64,000 nucleotides of DNA from Chryseobacterium capnotolerans (GCF_021278965.1 NZ_CP065589.1:3353001-3417000), one strand, 5' to 3'; shown: positions 32,214 through 42,289, counted from the first letter of the stretch. Notes: generated from the sequence alone by a model not told the origin. Made by a program: numbers and translations.

Positions 32214-34265
32214 TTACCAGATTTTAATTCTTTCTTCCGGTGCTTTGTATAGTTTGTCTTCTTTTTTCACATCGAAAGCATTATAAAACGAATCAATATT
32301 AATTAATGGAGCAAAACTTCTGAGATACCCTGGTGAGTGTTTATCAATTTTGATCTGAAGAAGAAGGTATTTTTCAGGTGCTTTTGTTTTCCATACAGTA
32401 GCCCAGCTCATAAAAAACCTTTGGCTCTGAGTAAAACCGCTGATCTTTCCTGGATTTCCTTTGTCTTTTAAATACATCTGAAGAGCATCATAAGCTACCG
32501 CTACTCCACCCAAATCTCCAATATTTTCACCATTCGTATGGATTCCGTTGATGAAAGATCCTTTTACCGGTTCATATTGGGAGTATTGTGCGGCAAGAGC
32601 TTTTGTTGCTTTCTCAAAATTGGCCTTATCTTCAGGCATCCACCAGTCTACTAGATTTCCGTTGCCATCAAACTGAGCTCCCGAATCATCAAATCCGTGG
32701 CTCATTTCGTGACCAATCACAGCCCCAATTCCTCCGAAATTGACAGCCGCATCAGCCTTAGGGTTAAAAAACGGTGGTTGGAGGATGGCTGCCGGAAATA
32801 CAATTTCATTGTTCACCGCTCTATAATACGCATTTACAGTTTGTGGAGTCATTCCCCATTCTGATCGGTCAACTGGTTTTCCGATTTTTCCCAGCTTTTT
32901 ACTATAGTTCCATACAGCAATATTCTGAAGATTGTTGTATAATGAACTTCCCGGAATAATTTCTAAAGCTGAATAATCTTTCCACTGATCAGGATAGCCT
33001 ACTTTTACACTAAATTTATTAAGCTTATCCATGGCTCTTTCTTTAGTGACTGGTGACATCCATGTTAAATTTTTGATGTGAATTGCGAAACTTTTCTTTA
33101 AATAATCAATAAGCTCAACCATCTGGGCTTTGGATGCTGCAGGAAAATATTTTTCAACATATAGCTTTCCAAAAGCTTCTCCTATATTTCTGTTAATTAA
33201 TTCAAGACCTCTTTTATTCAAGGCTCTCTGTTCTTTCTGCCCGAATAAGTATTTTCCAAAGAAATTAAAATTAATAGCATCCAGCTTTTCACTTAAATAG
33301 GCTGCATTTCCATTAATCAGATGAAATTTCATATAATCTTTAATCACGGGAAGGTTTTTCTCATTGACTAACTGATCCATATTTTTATAATAGTTCAGTT
33401 CTCCGATAATTACTTTATCTGTGTTTACTCCTGCTTTTTTAAGATAGGCAGGAAGATCTATTCCTTTTACCAGACCCGAAAGCTCAGCCATAGTCTGTGG
33501 ATTGTATTGAAGAGTATTATCACGACTCTGTTCATTAGTCAGATAAGTTTTTGCAATACTTTTTTCATACTCTACAATTCCTTTTGCAGCTTCATCTGCA
33601 TTAGTATATCCTAATTCTTTGAGTAGTAAAGCTACATACTTTTGATATTCCGCAAGGGTTTCCGTATTCTTCTCATTGACTTTCTGATAATAGTCTCTCC
33701 CCCAAAGACCTAAAGCCGGAACTCCTAAGTAAACGGCATTCATCTTGGAATTTTTACGATCTGCACTTACAGACCAACTATAGAAATTGTTATCTCCGTC
33801 TTTTGTTGCAGAAATCAAATAATTCTGAAGATCAGTAAGGTTTTTAATGACATCAATTTTATTCAATTTTTCTTGAATAGGTTTGATTCCGTCAGCATTT
33901 CTCTTCTGCATATCCATATAAGAAGCATACAGATCCTGAATTTTTTTCCCTTCACTTCCTGTAGTAAATTTGTCTGTTAAAAGAGAATTCAGAATTGTCA
34001 TAGAGTTGTTATCCGTATCTTCTGCGAGCTTATCAAAGCTTCCCCAAGCTGGTTTATCTGAAGGGATTTGAGCTGTTTTCATCCAGGTTCCGTTCACATA
34101 ATTATAAAAATCATCTTGTGGACGTACTGAAGTATCCATTGCAGCAAGGTCTAGCCCACTGTCTACAATGCTTACCGCTGTTTTAATAGTTTTAACCTGT
34201 GCATTCACCAAATTCTGAGTGCAGATCCCTGTGAGTAAGGATAGGGAAAGTATCAGTTTTCTCAT
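32214..34265 (-). CDS. M13 family metallopeptidase, paralogue 2
   Basis: The 683-residue zinc peptidase has a cleavable-type signal (MRKLILSLSLLTGICTQNLVNAQ), the zinc motif IGHEMSHGFDDSGAQFD, GENIGDLGGVAVAYDAL and NAYYRAVNNEIVFPAAIL. It is closely related to paralogue 3, sharing whole segments such as RPQDDFYNYVNGTWMKTAQIPSDK. Unlike paralogue 1 it lacks a lipobox. It was probably produced by tandem duplication with its terminator. Confidence 0.93.
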   Translation of the reverse strand: MRKLILSLSLLTGICTQNLVNAQVKTIKTAVSIVDSGLDLAAMDTSVRPQDDFYNYVNGTWMKTAQIPSDKPAWGSFDKLAEDTDNNSMTILNSLLTDKFTTGSEGKKIQDLYASYMDMQKRNADGIKPIQEKLNKIDVIKNLTDLQNYLISATKDGDNNFYSWSVSADRKNSKMNAVYLGVPALGLWGRDYYQKVNEKNTETLAEYQKYVALLLKELGYTNADEAAKGIVEYEKSIAKTYLTNEQSRDNTLQYNPQTMAELSGLVKGIDLPAYLKKAGVNTDKVIIGELNYYKNMDQLVNEKNLPVIKDYMKFHLINGNAAYLSEKLDAINFNFFGKYLFGQKEQRALNKRGLELINRNIGEAFGKLYVEKYFPAASKAQMVELIDYLKKSFAIHIKNLTWMSPVTKERAMDKLNKFSVKVGYPDQWKDYSALEIIPGSSLYNNLQNIAVWNYSKKLGKIGKPVDRSEWGMTPQTVNAYYRAVNNEIVFPAAILQPPFFNPKADAAVNFGGIGAVIGHEMSHGFDDSGAQFDGNGNLVDWWMPEDKANFEKATKALAAQYSQYEPVKGSFINGIHTNGENIGDLGGVAVAYDALQMYLKDKGNPGKISGFTQSQRFFMSWATVWKTKAPEKYLLLQIKIDKHSPGYLRSFAPLINIDSFYNAFDVKKEDKLYKAPEERIKIW

Positions 34266-34430
34266 AGTATTAACTTTACAACAGATAAGTACATATTGAT
34301 TTACAATTCGTTACACTATCCATGAATAATTATCAATATTTCCCTTCGTTTTACTAAAAATTATACTAAAAGTTACAGTTAAAAGTTTATTTTGAATGTC
34401 TTTTTGATTCCTAAAACCACTCCTTTAAAA

Positions 34431-34461
34431 CAAAAAAACCGCTCATTGCTGAACGGTTTGT
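34431..34461 (-). terminator. Terminator of M13 paralogue 3
   Basis: Same hairpin as at 32177-32208 (AACCG...CGGTT around TCATTGCTGA) with a T-run on the minus strand. Confidence 0.8.
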
Positions 34462-34466
34462 TTATT

Positions 34467-36524
34467 TTACCAGATTTTAATTCTTTCTTCCGGTGCTTTG
34501 TATAGTTTGTCTCCTTTTTTCACATCGAATGCTTTGTAGAAGGCATCAACGTTGATTAGTGGACCAAAACTTCTGAAGTAACCCGGAGAGTGCGGGTCTG
34601 TCTTCACCTGGTTAACCATGTATTTTTCACTTGATAAAGTTCTCCAAACGGTTGCCCAGCTTAGGAAGAATCTCTGATCCTGAGTAAATCCACTGATTTT
34701 CCCTGGGTTTCCTTTATCTTTTAAGTACATCTGAAGGGCATCATAAGCGATATTTACACCCCCTAAGTCAGCAATGTTTTCCCCATTTGTAAAAGTACCG
34801 TTTACAAATGTTCCTTTTACAGGCTCATACTTGTCATATTGAGAAGCTAAAGCTTTTGTCGCTTTTTCGAAGTTAGCTTTATCTTCCGGAGTCCACCAGT
34901 CTACCAAGTTACCATCTGCATCGAACTGAGCTCCTGAATCATCAAATCCGTGGCTCATTTCGTGACCGATAACAGCACCAATTCCTCCAAAATTCACAGC
35001 TGCGTCAGCTTTAGGGTTGAAGAATGGCGGCTGAAGGATCGCAGCAGGGAATACGATTTCGTTATATACCGGGTTGTAATAAGCATTTACAGTCTGTGGA
35101 GTCATTCCCCATTCTGTTTTATCAACTGGTTTTCCAACTTTAGCTAATTCTCTGTTGTATTGCCATTCGCCAATGTTCTGAAGGTTTTTGTATAGCGTAC
35201 CTCCTTTAGCTTCAGAAAGAATTTCTAATTTTGAATAGTCTTTCCATTTATCTGGGTAAGCCACTTTTACAGTGAATTTGTTCAACTTCTTAAGAGCTTT
35301 CTCCTTAGTAGTAGAAGACATCCACGCTAAATTATTGATATGAACTACAAAACTTTTCTTTAAGTAGTCGATCAATTCTACCATCTGGGCTTTAGCTTCT
35401 GCCGGGAAGTATTTTTCAACGTATAGTTTACCAAAAGCTTCTCCTAAGTTTCCATTGATTAATTCATAACCTCTTTTGTTTAAAGCTCTTTGTTCCTGCT
35501 GACCTCTTAGGTATTTACCATAGAATGCAAACTTCATATCTCCTAGTTTTTCACTTAGATAAGATGCTGTTCCGCTGATCATATGGAATTTCAGATAATC
35601 TTTAATCACAGGAAGATTCTGTGCATTGACCAGTTTATCGAAATTTTTATAGTAATTCAATTCTCCGATAATTACTTTATCTGTATTTACCCCAACTTTT
35701 TTAAGATAAGCAGGAATATCAACTCCTTTTACCAAAGCTGAAAGTTCAGCCATAGTCTTAGGGTTATACTGAAGAGTATTATCACGGCTTTGCTCATTAG
35801 TTAAAAGCGTTTGTGCAATACTTCTTTCATAGTTTACAATCCCTTTTGCTGCTTCATCAGCATTTTTATATCCTAATTCTTTCAGCATGGAAGCTACATA
35901 TTTCTGATATTCAGCAATAGCTTCTGTATTTTTTTCATTTACTTTCTGGTAATAGTCTCTTCCTAATCCAAGAGAAGCATCTCCTAAGTAAACAGCATTC
36001 ATATTAGAATCCTTCAAGTCAGCATATACTCCCCATCCGTAGAAAATATTTTCACCTTCTCTTGTTACAGAAATAAGATAGTTCTGAAGGTCAGCCATAT
36101 TTTTGATCGCATCAATTTTATTCAGGTTTTCCTGAATAGGCTTAATTCCGTCAGCATTTCTCTTCTGCATATTCATATAAGATGCATATAGATCCTGGAT
36201 TTTTTTACCTTCACTTCCGTCTGTAAACTTATCTTTCAAAAGAGAGTTCAGGATAGTCATGGAATTGTTATCCGTATCCTCAGCCAATTTATTAAAGCTT
36301 CCCCAAGTTGCTTTATCAGATGGAATTTTTGCTGTTTTCATCCATGTTCCACTCACATAATTATAAAAATCATCCTGTGGGCGTACTGAAGTATCCATTA
36401 AGCTAAGGTCTAAACCTTTATCTGTATTGTTTACTGCTACTTTAGCAGCTGTGCCTTGTGCACTCATCGTGTTTTGAGAGCAGATCCCTGCTATTAGAAA
36501 CAAAGAAAGCGTTAGTTTTTTCAT
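34467..36524 (-). CDS. M13 family metallopeptidase, paralogue 3
   Basis: The 685-residue zinc peptidase has a signal peptide (MKKLTLSLFLIAGICSQNTMSAQ), the zinc motif IGHEMSHGFDDSGAQFD, GENIADLGGVNIAYDAL and NAYYNPVYNEIVFPAAIL. It is first in the tandem array with its own promoter (36585-36612). All three paralogues keep the catalytic residues, so all are probably active and may differ in substrate or location. Confidence 0.93.
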   Translation of the reverse strand: MKKLTLSLFLIAGICSQNTMSAQGTAAKVAVNNTDKGLDLSLMDTSVRPQDDFYNYVSGTWMKTAKIPSDKATWGSFNKLAEDTDNNSMTILNSLLKDKFTDGSEGKKIQDLYASYMNMQKRNADGIKPIQENLNKIDAIKNMADLQNYLISVTREGENIFYGWGVYADLKDSNMNAVYLGDASLGLGRDYYQKVNEKNTEAIAEYQKYVASMLKELGYKNADEAAKGIVNYERSIAQTLLTNEQSRDNTLQYNPKTMAELSALVKGVDIPAYLKKVGVNTDKVIIGELNYYKNFDKLVNAQNLPVIKDYLKFHMISGTASYLSEKLGDMKFAFYGKYLRGQQEQRALNKRGYELINGNLGEAFGKLYVEKYFPAEAKAQMVELIDYLKKSFVVHINNLAWMSSTTKEKALKKLNKFTVKVAYPDKWKDYSKLEILSEAKGGTLYKNLQNIGEWQYNRELAKVGKPVDKTEWGMTPQTVNAYYNPVYNEIVFPAAILQPPFFNPKADAAVNFGGIGAVIGHEMSHGFDDSGAQFDADGNLVDWWTPEDKANFEKATKALASQYDKYEPVKGTFVNGTFTNGENIADLGGVNIAYDALQMYLKDKGNPGKISGFTQDQRFFLSWATVWRTLSSEKYMVNQVKTDPHSPGYFRSFGPLINVDAFYKAFDVKKGDKLYKAPEERIKIW

Positions 36525-36584
36525 TATGATAACAATTTATACAATATGTATGATTTATTTCTTATTTGTTACTTTTTTGTGAAA

Positions 36585-36612
36585 CAAATTTAAACAAATA
36601 CAATCAGATCAA
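36585..36612 (-). promoter_or_regulatory. Promoter of M13 paralogue 3
   Basis: The minus strand has TTG (complement of 36610-36612), a 17-bp spacer and TAAATTTG (complement of 36585-36592). Confidence 0.65.
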
Positions 36613-36650
36613 GATAAGAATTTATAAATTGGATAGGCCTGAAGCTAGAT

Positions 36651-36778
36651 GTTGGAAGCTGGAAGTTATAAAAGCCATAAAGAATAACTACTCTATTTCT
36701 TTATCTTCTTTCAAGTAGTTTAGAGCAACATTCAGTAATATTACAACTAAAAGTAACTCCTAACTTCCAGCTTCCAAC
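36651..36778. repeat. Element with perfect 18-bp inverted ends
   Basis: GTTGGAAGCTGGAAGTTA (36651-36668) and its exact complement TAACTTCCAGCTTCCAAC (36761-36778) bracket 92 bp. Degenerate CTTCCAGCTTCCAAC-like repeats continue to about 36815, just past the end of the next gene. It looks like a non-coding interspersed repeat or a MITE-like remnant. No ORF is present. Confidence 0.65.
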
Positions 36779-36816
36779 CTCTATCCTCCAGCTCCTATCT
36801 TCCAGCTTCCAACCTT

Positions 36817-39800
36817 TTAAGTCGTTGCGATCTCTTTTACATTTCCTGTACGTTTCAGGAAGCCCCACGACTGCATTTCGCCTTTCAATGCTTTTCTTAA
36901 ACTTTTAAATAATACGATATACATCAGCCATCTATACCCGAATCTTTGCGGAATGATATAGAGCAGATTCACTAGTTTTTCCCGCTGCATAATAAATGCT
37001 ATTAAGGCAAGGGATGCGTCCACCAAAAGAAAGATCAGATAATAACTGAATATCTTGCCCCCGTTTCCTGATAAAATCCCCAAGAACATGATTACATCTG
37101 CCAATGGTGAGAAAAATGGAATGATATATTGGAACAGCAAAATATTCGGCATTGCCCAAAGTCCCAATCCTTTATATTTAGGATTAAGGAAAGTCTGTCT
37201 TTGTTTCCAGAACATCTGCATGATTCCGTAGGTCCAGCGGAAACGCTGTTTAAGGAACTGTTTTACCGTTTCTGGGGCTTCCGTTACAGCAACAGCTCTG
37301 TTTTCATTGGCAACAGTATATCCGGCTTTTAAAATTTTCACGGTAATATCACAATCTTCAGCCAGTGTATCAGAAGAATACCCTCCCGCTTCAAGAATCA
37401 CAGATCTCTTAAACGCTCCAATAGCTCCAGGAATAACAGTAATTGCATTAATGTTTGCATACGCCAGTCTGTCAAAATTCTGGCTTGTGGTGTATTCTAT
37501 TGCCTGCCATTTGGTCAGCCAGTTTACGGTATTCCCTACTTTTACATTCCCTGCTACTGCGGCTATTTTTTCTTCAGAGCCGGCATTCAGGAATCTTGCG
37601 ATCAGATATTTCACAGCGTCCTGCTGCAGTTTGGTGTCTGCATCTATACAAACTACATATTCAGCATCCGTCTGTGATATTCCAAAGTTTAAGGCTGTAG
37701 CTTTTCCACCATTCGTTTTGGTGAATATTTCTAATTTCGGATGATCCGGAAATGCTTCTTTAGCTTTTTCATACGTTGAATCTTTACTTCCATCGTCTAC
37801 CATGATGATGTTAAAGTTCGGATAGGTTTGCTTTAAAAGGTTATTCAAAGAAGAAACAATATTCACTTCTTCGTTATAAGCTGGTACAATGATAGAAACC
37901 TTTGGATAAGATTCAAGGATTGGAAGTTCACTCAGCTTTTTCTCTTTTTTTCTTTCTTTAAAAGCCCAGTAAGCCATTAATAATAATCTTATCAACCCCA
38001 ACACAATGAAGATAGTAAACAAGGCAACCAAAAAGTGGCTCACTCCATAGATGATGGTTGCCAGCACCAGATTAAGCTGCATGATATAATAAGCTTTGGT
38101 TTTAGGAACTTCAGGCATCAGCTCGCTTTTGCTCTTGTGTAGAATACTGGTAAGATTGGTAAAATGATAGCCTTGTTTTTGAAGGCTTGGAATCAAAATC
38201 TTCAACGCTTTTACGGTTTCTTCCCTTGTATCTCCACCAGCATCATGAAGCAATATGATATTCCCTCTCTGCTGCTTAATCCCAGCCATTACCCGTTTTA
38301 CAATTTCATCTGCTTTTATTCCTGGCTGCCAGTCTTCAGGGTCAATATTTTCTCCGATATCCAGGTAATTTTGCTGTCTTGCCAATGCTACCGGAATAAT
38401 CTCTTCTGAAGTGGTGGGCTCAGAGTCTGCGTTATAAGGAGCACGGAAAAGAATTGTACTGTGTCCTGTTATACATTCTATCAGCAGTCTGGTCAGTTTC
38501 ATTTCAAGTAAAGCTCTTTCCGGACTTACTTTCGCTACATTTTCGTGGGTAAAGGTGTGATTTCCTATTTCGTGACCTTCACGATAGATTCTTTTAACCA
38601 GCGGAAGGTTCTTTTCTGCATTTAACCCTACCAAAAAGAAGGCGGCCGGAACATGGTATTTGGACAATATATCTAATACCTGAGGAGTATAAGTTTCATC
38701 CGGTCCGTCATCAAATGTCAATACTAATTCTTTCTGCGGGGCACTTCCATATTTTTTCACTTCGTAAGAACTTGGATAGGTAATATAGTTCTCATCAGTA
38801 ATGATTTTCTCTTTCGGATCTACCTCCACAGCGATTTTTCCATCATGAGGGGTATTCAAAACATCCAACACTTCACCATCTCCAATGTAATCTACCATGG
38901 TCTGTCCTTTTACATTTTCCAGCGTTTTCAAATTCAACTTAGAAAGCCCTGCAAATGTAAGATCCTTATCATAGTAATTCCAGACTCTGCTGTCCTCACT
39001 CCCTAATCTCCACAATGCTGTTCCTGCCAACGGATATTCCGATGCAAAACGCATGGTATTAAAAATAGACGCTGCATCATTGAAAAATACGGTATGGGTA
39101 TTATTTTTGGAATCTGTATAAGAGTAATTCAGGTTAAAGGTATTATCATTAAAATCTATAACCGCTTTACTGGCACTTGCTTTGGTGATCGCCTGCATGT
39201 ACGTTACGGAAGTATTGTCATCTTTGTTGGAACTCCAGTCATATCCATACGCTCCCAGTCCAAGAATAATTTTGTGAGGAGAAGTTTGTTTAACAATTTT
39301 ACCTGTCTGAGCTTCGATCCATTTCTGTGAAGAGACAGGCCCGGCATCACTTCCCGCTGAATATTCATCATAGGCCATCAACACAAAATAGTCTACATAC
39401 GGATCTAGTCTAGGGATATTGTAATCATCATTATCCGTCATAATATCCATTGTTACAAGTAATTGATTCTGTTTGAATGTCTCTGAAAGCTCTTTCATGA
39501 AGGCAATCAGATTTTCATCAGAATTAAGGTTCATATCTTCAAAGTCAATATTAATACCTTTGAAATGATATTTGAGACACTGCTGGGTAAGCTTTTGGAT
39601 AAGAGCAGTTCTTTTCTTTGGATCATTCAAAACTTTCCCCAGTCCCTCGGCACGGAATTCCTGATTAGAATTATTGCTCAGAATAGGCATAGCTGCCACT
39701 CCTGTTCTTTTGATGATTTTATATCCTTCGGGGTCAACATTGGTCTTCAAGTCTCCTGTTTTAGGATCAAGAAAAAACCATTCAGGAAACACAAGATTGA

Positions 39801-40215
39801 CATGTCTGATGTTTCGTTTTAAAGACATCAGAGACTGCGGATCCCATGCTACATAGAATGCGGAACGAATTCCCCCAGGAAACTGAGCCCAGTTTCTATT
39901 TTGATTTTTATATCGTTCTGCTCTTGCTTTTTGAATCTTGGCAAGATTGGTATGAATGTTTTTTTCAGAGATAAAGCTTCTGAAACCTTTATATTCTTTA
40001 GAAATTTTATTCTCCTGAAGGTAAGGTTTATTGGCCGTAATAACAGCTTTATAATCTTCTTTGAAAGGAATTTTTGGACTTCTGTCCAGGGTCATCATCA
40101 GGCCTAACGCTAACAGAAGGAGCGCCGCAACGAAAATAAAGATACGGCTGCCCCATTGTACGCTTTTCCAACGTTTCTTGTTGTTGGTCTGAAAAATCTG
40201 TTTGGAATTTTCCAC
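36817..40215 (-). CDS. GH18-like / polysaccharide deacetylase / GT2 fusion protein
   Basis: The 1132-residue protein joins three enzymes. After a membrane helix (residues 24-42), a GH18-like domain (about 115-420) carries GINIDFEDMN with the catalytic Glu at about 226. A NodB deacetylase follows (TFDDG at 500-504, zinc His in GNHTFTH at 551-557, RAPY at 591-594, LLHDAG at 655-660). After two membrane helices, a processive GT2 synthase has PAYNEE, DDGS (807-810), DAD (858-860), AEDCD and QRFRW (990-994), then C-terminal membrane helices. The set of activities parallels PgaB plus PgaC of poly-GlcNAc synthesis. The product polysaccharide is inferred. Confidence 0.88.
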   Translation of the reverse strand: MENSKQIFQTNNKKRWKSVQWGSRIFIFVAALLLLALGLMMTLDRSPKIPFKEDYKAVITANKPYLQENKISKEYKGFRSFISEKNIHTNLAKIQKARAERYKNQNRNWAQFPGGIRSAFYVAWDPQSLMSLKRNIRHVNLVFPEWFFLDPKTGDLKTNVDPEGYKIIKRTGVAAMPILSNNSNQEFRAEGLGKVLNDPKKRTALIQKLTQQCLKYHFKGINIDFEDMNLNSDENLIAFMKELSETFKQNQLLVTMDIMTDNDDYNIPRLDPYVDYFVLMAYDEYSAGSDAGPVSSQKWIEAQTGKIVKQTSPHKIILGLGAYGYDWSSNKDDNTSVTYMQAITKASASKAVIDFNDNTFNLNYSYTDSKNNTHTVFFNDAASIFNTMRFASEYPLAGTALWRLGSEDSRVWNYYDKDLTFAGLSKLNLKTLENVKGQTMVDYIGDGEVLDVLNTPHDGKIAVEVDPKEKIITDENYITYPSSYEVKKYGSAPQKELVLTFDDGPDETYTPQVLDILSKYHVPAAFFLVGLNAEKNLPLVKRIYREGHEIGNHTFTHENVAKVSPERALLEMKLTRLLIECITGHSTILFRAPYNADSEPTTSEEIIPVALARQQNYLDIGENIDPEDWQPGIKADEIVKRVMAGIKQQRGNIILLHDAGGDTREETVKALKILIPSLQKQGYHFTNLTSILHKSKSELMPEVPKTKAYYIMQLNLVLATIIYGVSHFLVALFTIFIVLGLIRLLLMAYWAFKERKKEKKLSELPILESYPKVSIIVPAYNEEVNIVSSLNNLLKQTYPNFNIIMVDDGSKDSTYEKAKEAFPDHPKLEIFTKTNGGKATALNFGISQTDAEYVVCIDADTKLQQDAVKYLIARFLNAGSEEKIAAVAGNVKVGNTVNWLTKWQAIEYTTSQNFDRLAYANINAITVIPGAIGAFKRSVILEAGGYSSDTLAEDCDITVKILKAGYTVANENRAVAVTEAPETVKQFLKQRFRWTYGIMQMFWKQRQTFLNPKYKGLGLWAMPNILLFQYIIPFFSPLADVIMFLGILSGNGGKIFSYYLIFLLVDASLALIAFIMQREKLVNLLYIIPQRFGYRWLMYIVLFKSLRKALKGEMQSWGFLKRTGNVKEIATT

Positions 40216-40304
40216 GATTTTAAAATTTTAATGAATGATTCTCAAAAAGTGTGAAAAACCCTTTGAAAATTCATTAAAAAAAAATTAAAAAATCAGTCTT
40301 ATGT

Positions 40305-41555
40305 TTATTGATTTATTAAAAGTCCTACAAGGTCCTGAATCACCTTTTGTGAAACAAAATTCATAAAATCAACTCTTTCCAGATGAGGCATATATAATTT
40401 TGAGGTAACTTCCTGGTTATTGATCCGTATTGTATAAAAAACCGTTCCTATATCTTTGCCATCTTCTCCTTTTCCCGGGCCCGCCACTCCGGTAGTAGAA
40501 AGGGAAATATGAGTATCAAACAATTCCTGGCATCCTTTTGCCATTTCCTGTGCCACCTGCTCACTAACTACGGTAAACTGATCTACCGTTTCTCTGGAAA
40601 CATTTAAAATTTTTATTTTTTTCTCCGTAGCATAGGCAACCATTCCACCCAAAAAGTATCTTGAACTTCCGCCAACTGAAGTAATCATTTTCGCCAATTC
40701 TCCTCCGGTACAACTTTCCGCTGTTGAAATAGTAAGTTTTCTCTCAGTAAGAATTTCTGCCAGGATATTTTCAATTTTATCTTCAGATGTAGCAATTACA
40801 TTTTCTTTTATAAGCGGAAGTAATTTTTGAATTTCATCTTCTGTCTGTTGTTTTAATGCTTCTTCATTTTCTCCGGATGCTGTTAATCTCAATTTAACCC
40901 GGGTTCCCACCGGAAGATAGGACAACGAAATATTTTCAGGAAGAGCAAGCTCCCAGTCTTCAATAGTATCAGCAAGAATACTCTCCGGAATTCCTACCAC
41001 AGAAACAATTCTTGAATGGATATAATTAAGATTGAATTTTTCCTGTAAATAAGGAATAATCTGATCTTTAATCAATGGTTTTACCTCATAAGGAACGCCT
41101 GGTAAACTGTAACTCAGCTTTCCGTTCAGTTCCATCATCATGCATGGTGCTGTACCAAAATGGTTTTGAAAAACAATAGATTTTGTAGGAACAAAGGCCT
41201 GTTCTTTATTTCTTTCCAGGATATCTGTCCGTCCGCGTCTTTCCATATATCCTTTAAGATGATTAAAAGTGACTTCATCAAGGGCAATTTCATCGTTGAA
41301 AAACTCAGCTAATGCTTTTTTGGTTTTATCATCTCTTGTAGGTCCCAGACCTCCGGTGGTAACAACCAGATCTCCCAGTTCAAAAGCTGTACTTAATGTA
41401 TTTTTAATCGTTTCAATTTCGTCTGAAATCGTAAAGATCTGTACAACCTTTATTCCGATATTCTTTAGTTCAGTGGCAATAAAATTGGAGTTTGTATCTA
41501 TTGTATTTCCAGAAAGGATTTCGTCACCAATAGTGATGAGGACTGCTTTTTCCAT
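40305..41555 (-). CDS. cinA: CinA-like competence/damage-inducible protein (NMN amidohydrolase)
   Basis: The 416-residue protein starts MEKAVLITIGDEILSGNTIDTN, the MoaB/CinA N-terminal domain, with TTGGLGPTRDD following. The C-terminal nicotinamide-mononucleotide amidohydrolase domain contains ISTAESCTGGELAKMITSVGGSS and TGVAGPGKGEDGK. It would salvage NMN and, by the N-terminal domain, hydrolyse ADP-ribose-type compounds. The start eleven codons upstream is rejected because it lacks the family's beginning. It is divergent from the next gene. Confidence 0.92.
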   Translation of the reverse strand: MEKAVLITIGDEILSGNTIDTNSNFIATELKNIGIKVVQIFTISDEIETIKNTLSTAFELGDLVVTTGGLGPTRDDKTKKALAEFFNDEIALDEVTFNHLKGYMERRGRTDILERNKEQAFVPTKSIVFQNHFGTAPCMMMELNGKLSYSLPGVPYEVKPLIKDQIIPYLQEKFNLNYIHSRIVSVVGIPESILADTIEDWELALPENISLSYLPVGTRVKLRLTASGENEEALKQQTEDEIQKLLPLIKENVIATSEDKIENILAEILTERKLTISTAESCTGGELAKMITSVGGSSRYFLGGMVAYATEKKIKILNVSRETVDQFTVVSEQVAQEMAKGCQELFDTHISLSTTGVAGPGKGEDGKDIGTVFYTIRINNQEVTSKLYMPHLERVDFMNFVSQKVIQDLVGLLINQ

Positions 41556-41633
41556 ATATAAGATTCTTGAAAAAAAATTCTCCTGCAAATGACGGAAAAA
41601 TATGTGGCTGCGACAATATAAATTGATTTTTTC

Positions 41634-41641
41634 TATTTTTG
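41634..41641 (+). promoter_or_regulatory. -7 element of the 157-residue acidic protein gene
   Basis: TATTTTTG is an exact TAnnTTTG match, ending 19 bp before the ATG at 41661. Confidence 0.5.
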
Positions 41642-41660
41642 ACGGAAATTAGTTAAAGTT

Positions 41661-42134
41661 ATGTCTAAATATGATGATGCCTCATGGCATTATGGTGGTG
41701 ATTTTCCTGAAGGACTTCCTCAGAAAAACGGAGCCACACACACTGGTATGTTCCTGAATTGGTGCATCCATAATGATCTGATCTCTGATGAACTGAAGGA
41801 AGATAATGAAGAAGAAATTGAAAAAGTAAAACGAAGAGAAATTACGGGTGCTGAATTTATCATGGATTCTTGTGACGGAAAATTCTCGGAATATGATCTG
41901 AATGATCTTGGAAACAGCTTTGCAAAAGATTATTACGCAGATGATACCGATTTTGGAAACAGATACAGTTCTTTTGCAGATGATTACGTAAATCTTTTTG
42001 ATACCAAGGCAGAAGAAAACGATTATGAATATGAAACCTTCTATCACATTGAAGATACTTATGAAAATTATGATCTGATGAAGCAGGTCATTGATTATCG
42101 TTTTGAAGAATGGAAGGAATATATTAAAGGATAA
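41661..42134 (+). CDS. Conserved hypothetical acidic protein
   Basis: The 157-residue soluble protein begins SKYDDASWHYGGDFPEGLPQKNGATHTGMFLNWC, a strongly patterned N-terminus that suggests a conserved family, followed by very acidic, aromatic-rich sequence (KDYYADDTDFGNRYSSFADDYVNLF). It has no signal, membrane segment or known catalytic motif. I recognise the type but no function. Confidence 0.75.
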   Translation: MSKYDDASWHYGGDFPEGLPQKNGATHTGMFLNWCIHNDLISDELKEDNEEEIEKVKRREITGAEFIMDSCDGKFSEYDLNDLGNSFAKDYYADDTDFGNRYSSFADDYVNLFDTKAEENDYEYETFYHIEDTYENYDLMKQVIDYRFEEWKEYIKG

Positions 42135-42160
42135 AATATAAAGTGCATATTTAATTATTA

Positions 42161-42275
42161 TATTCTGTCATCCTGAATGTAATGGATTGAAATGAAGAAT
42201 CTAAGTCATACATGTGATTCTTCTTCGTCAGAAATCCAAGATTCGACGTAGTCAATGACATTGATAATGACTATA
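42161..42275. repeat. Interspersed repeat remnant
   Basis: TGTCATCCTGAATGTAATGG followed by GAAATGAAGAATCT, and later GATTCTTCTTCGTCAG, resembles the common Bacteroidetes intergenic repeat with the TCATTCTGAA...GAAGAATCT pattern. No gene is present between 42135 and 42330. Confidence 0.45.
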
Positions 42276-42289
42276 TATTTCTAAAAATA

